Below are positions 16,563 through 25,340 of a stretch of DNA of 64,000 nucleotides, in pieces. The position numbers were made by a program, and so were the translations under genes. The notes under the pieces are model-generated. The model was not told the DNA's origin. It made no database searches and worked only from the letters and a program-made list of their open reading frames with translations. Numbering within the stretch: position 1 is the stretch's first letter; each line of letters opens with the position of its first letter. The DNA comes from Bacillus sp. FJAT-29814 (GTDB taxonomy: Bacteria; Bacillota; Bacilli; Bacillales; Cytobacillaceae), in NCBI RefSeq assembly GCF_001510715.1, contig NZ_LMTJ01000001.1, forward strand, positions 29,029 through 93,028, given 5' to 3'.

Positions 16563-17546
16563 TCAGAACCCACTTTTTTTAAGTTTTCGGACAACCTGTT
16601 TGTATTGCTTCAAGGAATACAAGGTGCCGATATAGCAATTCTTCATCTTGAAATCAGAGGAAATAAACAGAATCGCAAGAGTGGGAAAAAATTTATTTGT
16701 GCGAAAACGGAGGTCCTTCCAATAGATGAGATATCCATTTTTCCAAGACCGGACAAAGGGATAAGCATATTGGGTGCTGGACAGAAAATCAGAAACGGAA
16801 GGATGGTTTTGACTATCTGAAACCAGTTCTGGAAAGTCGATTTCCTTTGAAAAAGTATGTTCAATGTTCAGGCTTCCATCAGTATAGACCCCAAATAAAA
16901 AATCTTCCTTTGTCTCGATGAGAACGTCCCAATGAAACAAGAACATCCGTGGAATCAATTTAATCCGGATGGACCGAATGAAGTGATGCTCTAATTTTCT
17001 TTTTATCATAAATGCGTAAAGTGTTCGGACCCCAACATATAGGAAAATAAAAAGATAGATAATTAGAAAGGTTATTCCAGGTTCATAGAAAAGAAGCAGG
17101 CCAAACCCTAGCACATGAACGAAAAAAATGGTCGGGTCGAATAAGGGGAGTGAGTCATAAGCGACCCACTTTTTAGAAAAAGGGAGTAGGACTTGTGTCC
17201 CGTGCACGTTAAACAAATCAAAGAAGACATGCAGAATAACGGCTAAGAAGGTCCAAAAAAATAGATGGGTAAAAGATGGTACGGTAAAAAAACTGAAAAT
17301 AATACCTGAAACGGCGGCACTCCACAAAGGTAAAGCAAGAATCGAATGGGACCATGCTCGGTGATTTCGGTAATAGCAGCCTTTTCCTTTTACAAGATAA
17401 ATAAAGTCAAAGTCAGGTGCATTGGAACCTATGACCGTACCGATAACAACAGCTTGTGACAGGGCAGCATCATTCGCGATAACAGGATCAATTTGAGCAA
17501 GAGCTCCCAATCCTAACCCCATCATAATGTGAGAAGTTGTATCCAT
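16563..17546 (-). CDS. yfhP: YfhP-like membrane protein (DUF457/YdjM family)
   Basis: The 327-residue length and the N-terminus (MDTTSHIMMGLGLGAL) fit Bacillus YfhP. The conserved polar residues of the YdjM/LexA-binding putative hydrolase family are present: H6 in TSHIMMG, APDFDF, and NHRAWSHS, consistent with a metal site at the membrane face. About four to five hydrophobic segments lie in the first 190 residues, followed by a soluble C-terminal part. In B. subtilis yfhP is described as a repressor of its neighbour yfhQ (mutY); no mutY gene is next to it here. It is monocistronic. Confidence 0.85.
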   Translation of the reverse strand: MDTTSHIMMGLGLGALAQIDPVIANDAALSQAVVIGTVIGSNAPDFDFIYLVKGKGCYYRNHRAWSHSILALPLWSAAVSGIIFSFFTVPSFTHLFFWTFLAVILHVFFDLFNVHGTQVLLPFSKKWVAYDSLPLFDPTIFFVHVLGFGLLLFYEPGITFLIIYLFIFLYVGVRTLYAFMIKRKLEHHFIRSIRIKLIPRMFLFHWDVLIETKEDFLFGVYTDGSLNIEHTFSKEIDFPELVSDSQNHPSVSDFLSSTQYAYPFVRSWKNGYLIYWKDLRFRTNKFFPTLAILFISSDFKMKNCYIGTLYSLKQYKQVVRKLKKSGF

Positions 17547-17653
17547 TTCATCACTCCACTCAAAATGTAGGCTTTCTCTATATTATATTTGGAGATGGTT
17601 TCTTCTTTATTAATCGAATGTAAAAGGTATATGTTGTTTTTGTAACCAAATAA

Positions 17654-17679
17654 AAATGACAGGGGATCACCTGTCATTT
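17654..17679. terminator. Terminator of the HAD gene
   Basis: AAATGACAGG and CCTGTCATTT form a perfect ten-base stem around six bases. On the minus strand it is followed by TTATTTGG just after the HAD gene; A and T tracts on both sides would let it work in both directions. Confidence 0.8.
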
Positions 17680-17686
17680 AATAAAC

Positions 17687-18484
17687 CTAAATCACAATGG
17701 ATTTATACGATTGAAGCAGATAACGTTCGATAAAGTCCGCCAAACCATCTTGTTCGTGGTATCCAGTCACAAAATCAGCGGCTGCTTTGACCTCTTTGCT
17801 TGCGTTCCCCATCGCCACACCAGTACCTACATGACGAAGCATCTGAATATCATTGGGTCCGTCTCCAATGGCAACCGCTTCATTTGGACTAATTCGAAAT
17901 GCGTGCAGCAACCTTTTGATCGCAGACCATTTCGATACATTATGAGCAACCAGTTCAAATCCATTATTCCAATCGATTACCTCTGCTTCCTTTTTAAACA
18001 AAGCAGAAAATTTTTGACTCGGGGCACCTGTTAGCACACTATATTTAAGGACATCTCGATAATCTGCCCGTCTTAAATCGCCAACATACTGTGGAGGAAT
18101 TTTCCCAACTTGTGTCCAGTAATCAATTTCTTCATTTGTTTCCTTACAATAGATCCCATCTGTGGTATGAATAATGACATTACAAGGATTTTCGGCTGTT
18201 AATTGGTGAAATCGAGCTTCGTCCACTTGAACGGTTTGCATATGCATCGCTTTCCCAGTAACCGCATCATGAATAGCGGCACCATTCAAACAGATCATTG
18301 GAGACCGTAATCCTATTTCTTTGTGATAGGGAGCGGTTACTTCATAGTGACGGCCAGTAGCTAGAAAAACCTTAACTCCCTGATTTATGAGGCTATTAAT
18401 GGCCTCCATATTTCGGCTGGAGATGTCGTTCGAGGCTGTTAGAAGTGTACCATCCATATCAATAAATACTGCACGCACATTCAT
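17687..18484 (-). CDS. Cof-type HAD-IIB family phosphatase
   Basis: The 265-residue protein has all HAD motifs: I, FIDMDGTLL with the nucleophile and acid aspartates; II, FLATGR; III, the lysine in VSKWSAIKRL; IV, GDGPNDIQML. The long insert between II and III is the IIB cap seen in the Cof/YkrA/YxeH group, which dephosphorylates sugar phosphates, FMN or pyridoxal phosphate. GDGPND in place of GDGxND is normal. The specific substrate cannot be told. It is followed by its own terminator. Confidence 0.9.
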   Translation of the reverse strand: MNVRAVFIDMDGTLLTASNDISSRNMEAINSLINQGVKVFLATGRHYEVTAPYHKEIGLRSPMICLNGAAIHDAVTGKAMHMQTVQVDEARFHQLTAENPCNVIIHTTDGIYCKETNEEIDYWTQVGKIPPQYVGDLRRADYRDVLKYSVLTGAPSQKFSALFKKEAEVIDWNNGFELVAHNVSKWSAIKRLLHAFRISPNEAVAIGDGPNDIQMLRHVGTGVAMGNASKEVKAAADFVTGYHEQDGLADFIERYLLQSYKSIVI

Positions 18485-18580
18485 TTATGCTGCCTCCCTT
18501 CGTTGGTAAACCCATCATACCATGTGAATATTAAAGGCTTGTAAATTCAGTGTTCAGAATAAATAAAGAATTTCAGTAAG

Positions 18581-18614
18581 CTCCAGAATATTGGAAGGTA
18601 CCTGACACTTTTTA
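18581..18614. repeat. Half copy of the GTGCCAGGCAC hairpin repeat
   Basis: CTCCAGAATATTGGAAGGTACCTGACAC followed by TTTTT is the right half of the family hairpin (compare 275-299); the left GTGCCAGGCAC arm is absent. It overlaps the end of the alpha/beta hydrolase gene. Confidence 0.6.
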
Positions 18615-19532
18615 TGTTAAATATTTATCAAGAAACTGGACAACACGACGCGTATATTCTTTTTTATTCTGAGGATAAGAATGAATGTGTTGACATCCTT
18701 CCGTTAGCCATAATTCTTTACGATTGGCAGAGGAGACCGAATGGAATAAACTTTTACTTTCGGTATATGGAATGGCTTCGTCTGTTTTACTGTGAATGAA
18801 CAGGAAGGACTTTCCTTTTGCATTCTTAACATGATTGATTGGAGACACTTCAGTAGGGTCAATTTTAAGAAGTTTTCGCATAGAGTGATAAATAATTGGT
18901 GTAAAGGGATTTTTTGGCAATTTGGACCAATAAGAAAGATTTTCTTTTAAAAAGGGCTCTAAATCACTAAAGGGACTATCCGCAATGATGGCAGAAACTC
19001 CAGGATGTTCGCATCCGGCAATAAGGGCCGTGGAAGCACCCATACTCCAGCCAAGAAGCGCAATCTTTTTCTGACTTTTTTTCTGAATGGCATAATCAAT
19101 CGCTGCATATAAATCGTGGTTTTCAAAGAAACCCAACCCCGTTGTTCTTCCTTTTGATTTGCCGGCATTTCGAAAATCAAACATCAACACATTATATCCT
19201 TGTTCCGTAAGAATTCGAGCAAGCTTGAGTCCTTCAATCCTGTTCATGGAACGTTCATTCATATAACCGTGTGCTGTAATGACTGTTTTTTTGCTTTGCT
19301 TTGAAGCGGCGGGAATCCACCATCCAGCCAGCTTAACTTGGTCTTTTCTGCTGTGAAATTCAATTTCGTCGAAAACCATGCCATAATCCTTCGGGTTTTT
19401 CGTCGTTTTTGCAGGAAAGGGATGCGTTAGATACAAACCGATGCTAAGAGGGGGGAGAAAAAATATAAATGGTACTGCCAACAACGGCCCCCAGAGGGAT
19501 TTACTTTTTTTCTCCTTTTTCTCCTCATCCAT
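18612..19532 (-). CDS. Membrane-anchored alpha/beta hydrolase (YqkD-like)
   Basis: The 306-residue protein starts with a charged tail and one hydrophobic segment (about residues 15-37) that should anchor it or act as an uncleaved signal. The hydrolase domain has the HGYMNERS oxyanion region, nucleophile elbow GWSMGAS, an aspartate in HSKTDEAIPY and the histidine in EGCQHIHS. It resembles Bacillus YqkD in size and layout. A serine esterase or peptidase role on the outer face of the membrane is likely; the substrate is unknown. Confidence 0.87.
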   Translation of the reverse strand: MDEEKKEKKSKSLWGPLLAVPFIFFLPPLSIGLYLTHPFPAKTTKNPKDYGMVFDEIEFHSRKDQVKLAGWWIPAASKQSKKTVITAHGYMNERSMNRIEGLKLARILTEQGYNVLMFDFRNAGKSKGRTTGLGFFENHDLYAAIDYAIQKKSQKKIALLGWSMGASTALIAGCEHPGVSAIIADSPFSDLEPFLKENLSYWSKLPKNPFTPIIYHSMRKLLKIDPTEVSPINHVKNAKGKSFLFIHSKTDEAIPYTESKSLFHSVSSANRKELWLTEGCQHIHSYPQNKKEYTRRVVQFLDKYLT

Positions 19533-19862
19533 CCTAACTCCTCCTGTCCATTTTAAGTTTTCGGTACATTATCATATGCCGGTAAACAAAAAACGGAAAA
19601 CCCTAAAGTCCTAATTTGGATTATTTGTGGTAATTTATAAGTGATCAAATTTATTTTTTCTTAATTTAAAAAATACTTAAAGTTATTTGAAATAAAAGTA
19701 ATTGTGGTTAGGTACATGTAGAAGGAATATAAACTGGATGAGTCGAATAAGTCATAGTGAAAACTTGGTGTTGGTTTTTACCTTTTAGGAACGATTATAC
19801 GCAGATTTTTTCATGTCTTTTCACTTTGAAAGATTACACTAAACAGCGAGGGGATTGGTTTT
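19533..19862. other. Divergent promoter region, no gene
   Basis: This 330-base A/T-rich gap separates the divergent hydrolase and DinB genes. I see no reading frame worth reporting, no hairpin with a T-run, and a GAGGGG ribosome binding site just before 19863. Confidence 0.4.
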
Positions 19863-20360
19863 ATGCAAGTTGTAGCCAAAATGTTTTTAGAACAACTCGA
19901 CATGCATTGCTATGAGAATGAGTGGTTTGCATCCATGGAACAGGCGCTTCATGGAGTCAACGCAGCTGAGGCAGCATGGACTAGTTCAGGAATCAGCAAT
20001 TCGATTTGGCAGATTGTCAACCACTTGATATTTTGTAATGAAGACGTGATCCATCGAATTAAGGGCACAGAGAATCCGCATAAGGCTGAAAATAATGAAG
20101 AAACCTTTGGAAATCCGGGGAATCCAGAAGACGAAATTGGGTGGGCACAGACAGTGCAACGCCTTAATGAAGTCATGAATAAATTAAAAACGGTCATTGC
20201 GGACCTTGACGATGAAAAGTTAAAAGTTCCGTATGCAGCCGACAGGTACTCTATTGAGCGTTTACTCAGCAATATCATGATGCACGATTCGTATCATATC
20301 GGCCAAATTGTTCTGTTGCGAAAGTTGCAATCCTCTTGGGGTGGCGTTGATTGGTCCTAA
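19863..20360 (+). CDS. DinB family protein
   Basis: The ATG at 19863 follows GCGAGGGG. The 165-residue protein has the four-helix DinB/YfiT fold with three metal histidines in the usual places: NHLIF in helix 2, and the HDSYHIGQI pair in helix 3. Members bind nickel or zinc and several are thiol transferases using bacillithiol; Bacillus DinB-like proteins are often damage-induced. No LexA-type operator was recognised upstream. It stands alone. Confidence 0.88.
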   Translation: MQVVAKMFLEQLDMHCYENEWFASMEQALHGVNAAEAAWTSSGISNSIWQIVNHLIFCNEDVIHRIKGTENPHKAENNEETFGNPGNPEDEIGWAQTVQRLNEVMNKLKTVIADLDDEKLKVPYAADRYSIERLLSNIMMHDSYHIGQIVLLRKLQSSWGGVDWS

Positions 20361-20550
20361 AGCACCATCATTCAGCAACCTTCCTCGCCCAGCCGTAGAA
20401 GCAGTATTGACGGTGTGAAGCCATTTACATTCACTATGGTGAAGCGGGTGATTTTCCTGCTTTATAGATGGCTAAACGGGTGTGTTAGTCAAATAAATTA
20501 GAACGTATTTGCATGGCGGTCTTTCGCATATTTCATTGTTGAACAGTCGG

Positions 20551-20585
20551 GCGCTTTTCTTAAATAAGAAGGCGTCTTTTTATAT
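20551..20585 (+). terminator. Possible terminator
   Basis: CGCTTTTCTTA pairs imperfectly with TAAGAAGGCG and runs into TCTTTTTATA, about 190 bases after the DinB gene. Confidence 0.5.
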
Positions 20586-20653
20586 GTTACAACACATTTA
20601 GGGATTGAGTTTAATGAGGTGTAAAAAAGGTGAATGAAGGGAGGAACAATTTC

Positions 20654-20767
20654 TTGGTAGAATTATCACGGTCTCAAAAGTTAGCTATGGACTATATCAA
20701 TTATGCGAGGAACCATAAACTTGAACCTAATGCAATAATTGGATATGAAAAGCAGTATACGATTTAG
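20654..20767 (+). CDS. Possible small protein, 37 residues
   Basis: A TTG at 20654 lies seven to eight bases after GGGAGG and opens a 37-codon frame with a charged, helix-forming product (MVELSRSQKLAMDYINYARN and so on to YEKQYTI). An in-frame GTG at 20630 would add eight residues. A good terminator follows at 20821. I do not recognise the product, and it may equally be the 5' stub of a deleted gene. Confidence 0.3.
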   Translation: MVELSRSQKLAMDYINYARNHKLEPNAIIGYEKQYTI

Positions 20768-20820
20768 AAAAATTAAAGAAGTGATGTACTTTTCTTAAGT
20801 TGAAATGCTTAGCTAGCAAA

Positions 20821-20844
20821 AAAAGACCTCGTGTAAGGTCTTTT
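20821..20844. terminator. Bidirectional terminator
   Basis: AAAAGACCT and AGGTCTTTT form a perfect nine-base stem around a six-base loop, between the small reading frame at 20654 and the convergent 95-residue gene. Confidence 0.8.
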
Positions 20845-20867
20845 AGACTAATATTTCATATAATTGT

Positions 20868-21155
20868 TTATGACTCGATTTTTTTCAAGAATACTGATTG
20901 AGTCGGACCTAACCACAACATATTTCGTACACTTAGTTCATATTTTTTTCCATCGATAATTAGGGTTGAAATCTTATTACTAGTAACCTTATCAACAATT
21001 GAAACTGTCTCTACTTTGCAACCTTCATTTACAAGATGTGCCACAACCGCATTGTGAAAATTCCGAGGCTCTTTGTACCATTTGTACCAATCATCTAATT
21101 CAAATGTAATTACATTTCCTTTCTCAAGCAATGGTTTTTTAAATTTATCAAACAA
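20868..21155 (-). CDS. Hypothetical protein, 95 residues
   Basis: It starts with a TTG at 21155 preceded by AAGGGA. The product is a small soluble alpha/beta protein without membrane segment or cysteine cluster, with an aromatic run (DDWYKWYKEP) and an acidic/basic mix typical of Bacillus proteins of unknown function. A terminator lies 24 bases after the stop, and codon use resembles the neighbours, which supports a real gene. I do not recognise the family. Confidence 0.6.
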   Translation of the reverse strand: MFDKFKKPLLEKGNVITFELDDWYKWYKEPRNFHNAVVAHLVNEGCKVETVSIVDKVTSNKISTLIIDGKKYELSVRNMLWLGPTQSVFLKKIES

Positions 21156-21366
21156 ATTAATCCCTTACTTTCTATATTTATTTCTTAAAACAATTATACT
21201 GTTTAAATTAATTAATACCTCAAAAACAACAATCTTTTAGAAAACAGCTTTTTTGTCCTTATTCAGATAAAGTGCAGTTTAGTTCAAGAAGGAATTTCCT
21301 AGAAATCTGTCGAATAATTAGAGAATCAGTGTGAAATTAAATGGAAGATCATCTGGTAGGTGCAGA

Positions 21367-22272
21367 ATGAGGAAATTATATAGATTTCTACTTATTATTT
21401 TTTCAACAATTAGCGTTTTATTACTGTTATTAGCCATAGGAATCGGAGTTTTTATCCATAAGATATTCGAAAGGGAAATGAATCAAGATTTACCGTTTTT
21501 TCAATCAATTAAGATGGCAATGACGTTAAATTATGATGGTGAGAAGGAGACGCAATTTAAAGAAGAAAGAACCATCGAACAGTACCATCATATTTCTGTA
21601 TATTATCCTGATGATTTTTCGGAACTTATTCCCATTACCAAAGAAACATTAGATTGGGCAATGGGCAAAAACAAGGAACTGTTCGGAGCCGTAAAAGAAG
21701 TACCTATCGATTTAATCGTAGTACAAAACAAAGATGAATTAAGAGAGTTATCCGGGCTCGAACACATAGCTGGTTTTTATTCTGATTTTGACAAGCTGTT
21801 GGCTATTAAGTATGACAACAAGGAAGCGATTTTAGAAAAGAAGGAAACCCCGCTGTATAATTTTCAAAAGTCGATTTTACACGAATATACTCACTACATT
21901 TTTTCGCGAATGGTTAATAATTCTAAAGGGGCTTCCCCTTATCCACAATGGTTCCAGGAGGGGATTTGCGAATATGTTGGAAATGACCAAACTAATGTGG
22001 TGTATTCGGATATCAAATTAGCTCCATTACATGAGCTTGTTACACAAGAACAATGGCAAACCGCACGAACAAAAGGTGATATGGATGTATATAAACAAAG
22101 TTACTTTACTATAAAATATTTAATTGATACATATGGGGTTGGAATTGTAAAAGAAATTATAAATGAAACAAATAATACGGGAGATTTTGATAGAAGTTTT
22201 ATGCAAGCTACACATATAGGAATGGCTGAATTTGAAACTAATTTCTTGGGTGCACTTAAAACGTTCTATTAA
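21367..22272 (+). CDS. Membrane-anchored metalloprotease-like protein (HExxH, peptidase MA type)
   Basis: The ATG at 21367 (MRKLYRFLLII) is preferred over the GTG at 21331: TAGGTG lies upstream and the N-terminus then starts with a basic patch and a membrane segment (about 6-30). The 301-residue protein has HEYTHY, a zinc-binding HExxH, followed by a downstream WFQEGICEYVG helix carrying the third ligand glutamate, the arrangement of peptidase MA/gluzincin-like proteins in Bacillus. It should act outside the cell at the membrane. It is monocistronic. Confidence 0.85.
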   Translation: MRKLYRFLLIIFSTISVLLLLLAIGIGVFIHKIFEREMNQDLPFFQSIKMAMTLNYDGEKETQFKEERTIEQYHHISVYYPDDFSELIPITKETLDWAMGKNKELFGAVKEVPIDLIVVQNKDELRELSGLEHIAGFYSDFDKLLAIKYDNKEAILEKKETPLYNFQKSILHEYTHYIFSRMVNNSKGASPYPQWFQEGICEYVGNDQTNVVYSDIKLAPLHELVTQEQWQTARTKGDMDVYKQSYFTIKYLIDTYGVGIVKEIINETNNTGDFDRSFMQATHIGMAEFETNFLGALKTFY

Positions 22273-22699
22273 AAGTTATAAGTTATGCTACGTTCGTGGT
22301 TCAGAATTGATTGAGGATTTCAATGATATTCTATGTATACTTAAGGACTCACAAATTCTATAAACACCTGCAAAATCCTCCTTTTGGAAAGGCACAGAAA
22401 CGATATATCTAGATATATTGGAGTAAAGCGAATATAAAGATCATCGGTGACGATGGTCTTTTTTTATTTTTTAGTATTTTATTTGACTGGTAATGTTGAC
22501 AGTATTTCAAGCACATTTTCAGGGTAGATGGGAAAATGTTAAGTTGAACGATAGCACGGTAGCAAAACAGGTGAGTGGAGGAATATAAGTATTTATTATC
22601 ACTTTATATAATAAAAATATATTTTATTTATAAAATTGAATAAAGTAACATTTACTTAAAAGAAGTACTTAGATAAGTATTTAATGGGAAGGAGATTTT
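22273..22699. other. Intergenic with one terminator
   Basis: The only clear structure is the hairpin at 22437-22466. The remainder is A/T-rich with stops in every frame; the last 20 bases hold the GGAAGGAG ribosome binding site of the next gene. Confidence 0.4.
22437..22466 (+). terminator. Intrinsic terminator
   Basis: AAAGATCATCG pairs with CGATGGTCTTT around GTGA and continues into TTTTTATTTT, about 165 bases after the protease gene. Confidence 0.8.
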
Positions 22700-23062
22700 A
22701 TGATAATTGGATTACATCACGCTCAGATTACTATTCCAAAGGGTGCTGAAGGGGAAGGAAGAAACTTTTATTGTGGAATATTAGGGTTAACAGAAATAGA
22801 AAAACCTGAATCACTAAAAGGACGAGGCGGATTTTGGCTAAAGGTTGGGGATAAAGATGTACACGTTGGAACGGAAGATGGTTTTAATAGAGAAAAAACA
22901 AAAGCACACTTAGCATATAGAGTTGAGGATATATCTTACTGGAGAAAGGTATTGGAACAAAATGATATAAAAATAATAGATTCAGTAACAATACCGAATT
23001 TTGAACGATTTGAGTTTAGAGACCCTTTTGGAAATCGGGTGGAGTTTATACAAGAAGTTTAA
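22700..23062 (+). CDS. VOC family (glyoxalase/bleomycin resistance-like) protein
   Basis: The ATG at 22700 follows GGAAGGAG. The 120-residue protein is one VOC module: two beta-alpha-beta-beta-beta units, with the metal-site positions H6 (GLHHAQI), H near 52 (DKDVHVG) and E in FGNRVEFIQEV. The ending DPFGNRVEFIQ is the family hallmark. It could be a dioxygenase, isomerase or antibiotic-binding protein; the sequence does not decide. A truncated GNAT gene follows 50 bases later. Confidence 0.85.
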   Translation: MIIGLHHAQITIPKGAEGEGRNFYCGILGLTEIEKPESLKGRGGFWLKVGDKDVHVGTEDGFNREKTKAHLAYRVEDISYWRKVLEQNDIKIIDSVTIPNFERFEFRDPFGNRVEFIQEV

Positions 23063-23116
23063 TAGCAATCTTTCCTTTATGGAGCTGAGGAGAATAGGAG
23101 AGAGGAGGAGTTTTGG

Positions 23117-23356
23117 GTGCTTAACGTAGAGATAAGAAGGCCAAGAATGGAGGAGATAAAAAGGTTAAATTCATTTTTTAGAATTGTGATTACTGATACT
23201 TTTATTAAAGAAGGTTTAGGCGAGAAGTTGATTGATATTAATGATGAAATCAAAGTTAAGGAAAAATACTTAGAAAGTGATTTTGAAAGCAATCAGCATT
23301 CGTCCAAAACAAAAGGACCTTGCTCAGGTCCTTTTTGCGTGTTTTTAAGAGAATAA
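23117..23356 (+). pseudogene. Truncated GNAT acetyltransferase (N-terminal quarter)
   Basis: From a GTG at 23117 with AGGAGGAG upstream, about 60 residues (VEIRRPRMEEIKRLNSFF, TDTFIKEGLGE, YLESDFES) match the N-terminus of a GNAT family acetyltransferase. Homology stops near 23300, where the frame runs through a terminator hairpin and ends. The acetyl-CoA binding half is missing, so the product is dead unless it has a new role. A deletion joined the gene start to the terminator. Confidence 0.7.
23311..23335. terminator. Terminator between truncated GNAT and TetR genes
   Basis: AAAAGGACCT and AGGTCCTTTT form a perfect ten-base stem with a five-base loop; A and T tracts on both sides suit both the plus-strand fragment and the minus-strand SDR-TetR operon. 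Confidence 0.85.
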
Positions 23357-23367
23357 ACACTCTTAAA

Positions 23368-23970
23368 TCAATTTCTTAACATTTTCATTAAGATATTTAT
23401 TTTTGAGACTTGATCCTGCTCAGCCTCACCAGTCTGTTGCAACATTAAACCGGAAATGACAGAGAAATAGAACATTAGGAGAGCAAATGGGTCACCTTGA
23501 CAAAATTCCCCCATTTCCTGTCCCTTTTTAAAGATTGGAATTACTTTTTCGATAAAAGAAGTAGTAGAAAATTGTTGAGCAATTTCTTTTGCCCTCTCAG
23601 GAACTTCATCCGAGGTCTGTCCCTGTTGAATAATCATAAATGAATGTCTATTGCTTTCATCAAGCATTTTTGCCGTTAACGTCTTGATGATTTCTGTTGG
23701 CGATACTTCTACATTCTCTAAATCGGTAAAAGCTGCAGCCGATTCTTCCATTGCTTCCTGCACTAATTCAATGAAAAGCTCATCCTTAGATTGAAAATAA
23801 CGATAGGTTAACCCCTGACTAACACCAGCTTCCTTGGCAATCATGCTTATTTTTGTGCCAACGAGCCCACGGCGGGAAAAAACTTTCAGTGCTGCCTTTT
23901 TTATTTGTTCCCTTCGTTCATCACGAATCTGCTGAAATTGTTCATCATTTAATGGACACACGATCTTCAC
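23368..23970 (-). CDS. TetR family transcriptional regulator
   Basis: A GTG at 23970 overlaps the SDR stop codon by four bases and has AAGAGAG upstream, so translation is probably coupled. The 200-residue protein has the TetR helix-turn-helix at about 20-60 (AALKVFSRRGLVGTKISMIA, then GVSQGLTYRYF) and an all-helical ligand domain resembling the QacR/YxaF-type family. It is likely to repress its own operon through the palindrome at 24912-24930. The ligand is unknown, perhaps a substrate of the SDR. Confidence 0.9.
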   Translation of the reverse strand: MKIVCPLNDEQFQQIRDERREQIKKAALKVFSRRGLVGTKISMIAKEAGVSQGLTYRYFQSKDELFIELVQEAMEESAAAFTDLENVEVSPTEIIKTLTAKMLDESNRHSFMIIQQGQTSDEVPERAKEIAQQFSTTSFIEKVIPIFKKGQEMGEFCQGDPFALLMFYFSVISGLMLQQTGEAEQDQVSKINILMKMLRN

Positions 23971-24881
23971 TCTCTTCTGACATGCGATACTTGTTCTTCA
24001 CTAATTTCCCAAAGTTTCCTTGCTGTTTCTCTATTAGCAGCCACAACTGATGGTTCGATACTTTGCCTGTTTGCACAGTAGTGTCCATTTAACTCGGACA
24101 CATTCTTTGATTCCACAAGCCATACCAATGTATCAGCTCCCTCTTCAGGTGTACGTGAAAAGGGCTTCATGCAAGCCATGGTTGCCTTTGCTAAAAATCC
24201 ATTGTTTTGATTGAAATTTGTCGAGACTAGTCCCGGATCAAAACAATGAGCGGTAATTCCGGTTCCTTCCAATCGATGCGCTAATTCCGATGTAAATAGG
24301 ATATTGGCAAGTTTGCTTTGGGCATAACATAAGGTAGGACCACCCAATAGCTTTTTTATCCCTCTATAGAGATGTTCTGAATTAACATTATCAAAATCAA
24401 GCCCATTTTTCACCATCTTGTGACCATGTGAAGCAGTATTAATGATTCTGGCTGATTCACTTTCCTTCAGACGGTCTAAAAGAAGGGATGTTAGAAAAAA
24501 TGGCGCAAGGTGATTTACTGCCCATGTTTTTTCAAATCCATCCTCAGTTTTTTGAAAAGTATCGAATAATGCCCCGGCATTATTCACCAAAACATCAATC
24601 TTTGGGCAGCTCTCAAGTATTTGTTTAGCAGCATTGCGAATGGACCTTTGAGAGGCAAGATCAGCAATGAATACATCTACCTTAATCTGGTTGCTTGCAT
24701 CCTCCATTATTTGAATGGCTATCTCTTCTGCTCTCGCTTTATCTCTAGCAATAATGCCTAAATTCGCTCCCCTTAAAGCAATTGCCTTTGCTCCAGCCAG
24801 ACCAATCCCGTTTGTTGCGCCTGTAATCATTACATATTTATTTTTTAAGTCCCATTCCTTTTTCTCCTTGATAATCGTCAT
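23967..24881 (-). CDS. SDR family oxidoreductase (retinol dehydrogenase-like)
   Basis: The 304-residue protein has TGATNGIGLAGA at the cofactor site, NNAG, a serine in NTASHGH and YAQSKLANILF with the catalytic Tyr and Lys. The ARD after the second strand favours NADP. The long C-terminus and the YAQSKLANILF helix place it with the RDH13/protochlorophyllide-reductase-like SDRs that act on bulky ketones or aldehydes. It forms an operon with the TetR gene. The ribosome binding site is weak, with only GGAATGG upstream. Confidence 0.9.
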   Translation of the reverse strand: MTIIKEKKEWDLKNKYVMITGATNGIGLAGAKAIALRGANLGIIARDKARAEEIAIQIMEDASNQIKVDVFIADLASQRSIRNAAKQILESCPKIDVLVNNAGALFDTFQKTEDGFEKTWAVNHLAPFFLTSLLLDRLKESESARIINTASHGHKMVKNGLDFDNVNSEHLYRGIKKLLGGPTLCYAQSKLANILFTSELAHRLEGTGITAHCFDPGLVSTNFNQNNGFLAKATMACMKPFSRTPEEGADTLVWLVESKNVSELNGHYCANRQSIEPSVVAANRETARKLWEISEEQVSHVRRE

Positions 24882-24911
24882 TTTTCACAACCCATTCCAC
24901 ATTGTTAATTA

Positions 24912-24930
24912 TGAATGAACAATTCATTCA
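24912..24930. promoter_or_regulatory. Palindromic operator candidate for the TetR regulator
   Basis: TGAATGAA-CAA-TTCATTCA is a perfect eight-base inverted repeat with a three-base spacer, 31 bases upstream of the SDR start. Size, symmetry and place are as expected for a TetR autoregulation site. Confidence 0.7.
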
Positions 24931-25139
24931 TTTAAAGTTATTATAAATGATAATTGGGGGAGCATCAATAGGCAAATTTAGAATATTTTTTTAAAAAAAA
25001 GCGGAAAAATTGACGTGTCGTTTCCTCAACTAACCTCCCGTTTAATTTAATAAAGTACAACAAAAAAGAAGCGTTCCCAGGTTCTTGATAATAACAAAAT
25101 AAATTCTTCCTTTTCGGTCATATTAGAGGAATTATCGCC

Positions 25140-25328
25140 TTGATTATAGAAAGGGAACCGTTAGGAAGGTATAGAAGTAACGGGCAGGTTTGCTCAATAA
25201 GGATAAAACTGATTAATGAAGAATTGCTTGCATTAAAGGCTAGGCAAATGAATAAGGATTACTCTGTAAGGGCATCAGCCTTGTTGCTGCTATTTAATGA
25301 ATTGCTTTATTACCGTATATTCAGTTGA
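25140..25328 (+). CDS. Possible small protein, 62 residues
   Basis: A TTG at 25140, ten bases after AGAGGA, opens a 62-codon frame. The product is basic at its N-terminus (EREPLGRYRSNGQ) and then forms a likely long helix (INEELLALKARQMNKDY) with a hydrophobic tail. I do not recognise it. Its stop lies 13 bases before a 24-residue membrane peptide gene with an excellent ribosome binding site, so the two could form a small operon. Confidence 0.35.
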   Translation: MIIEREPLGRYRSNGQVCSIRIKLINEELLALKARQMNKDYSVRASALLLLFNELLYYRIFS

Positions 25329-25340
25329 GGAGGAATAAGT

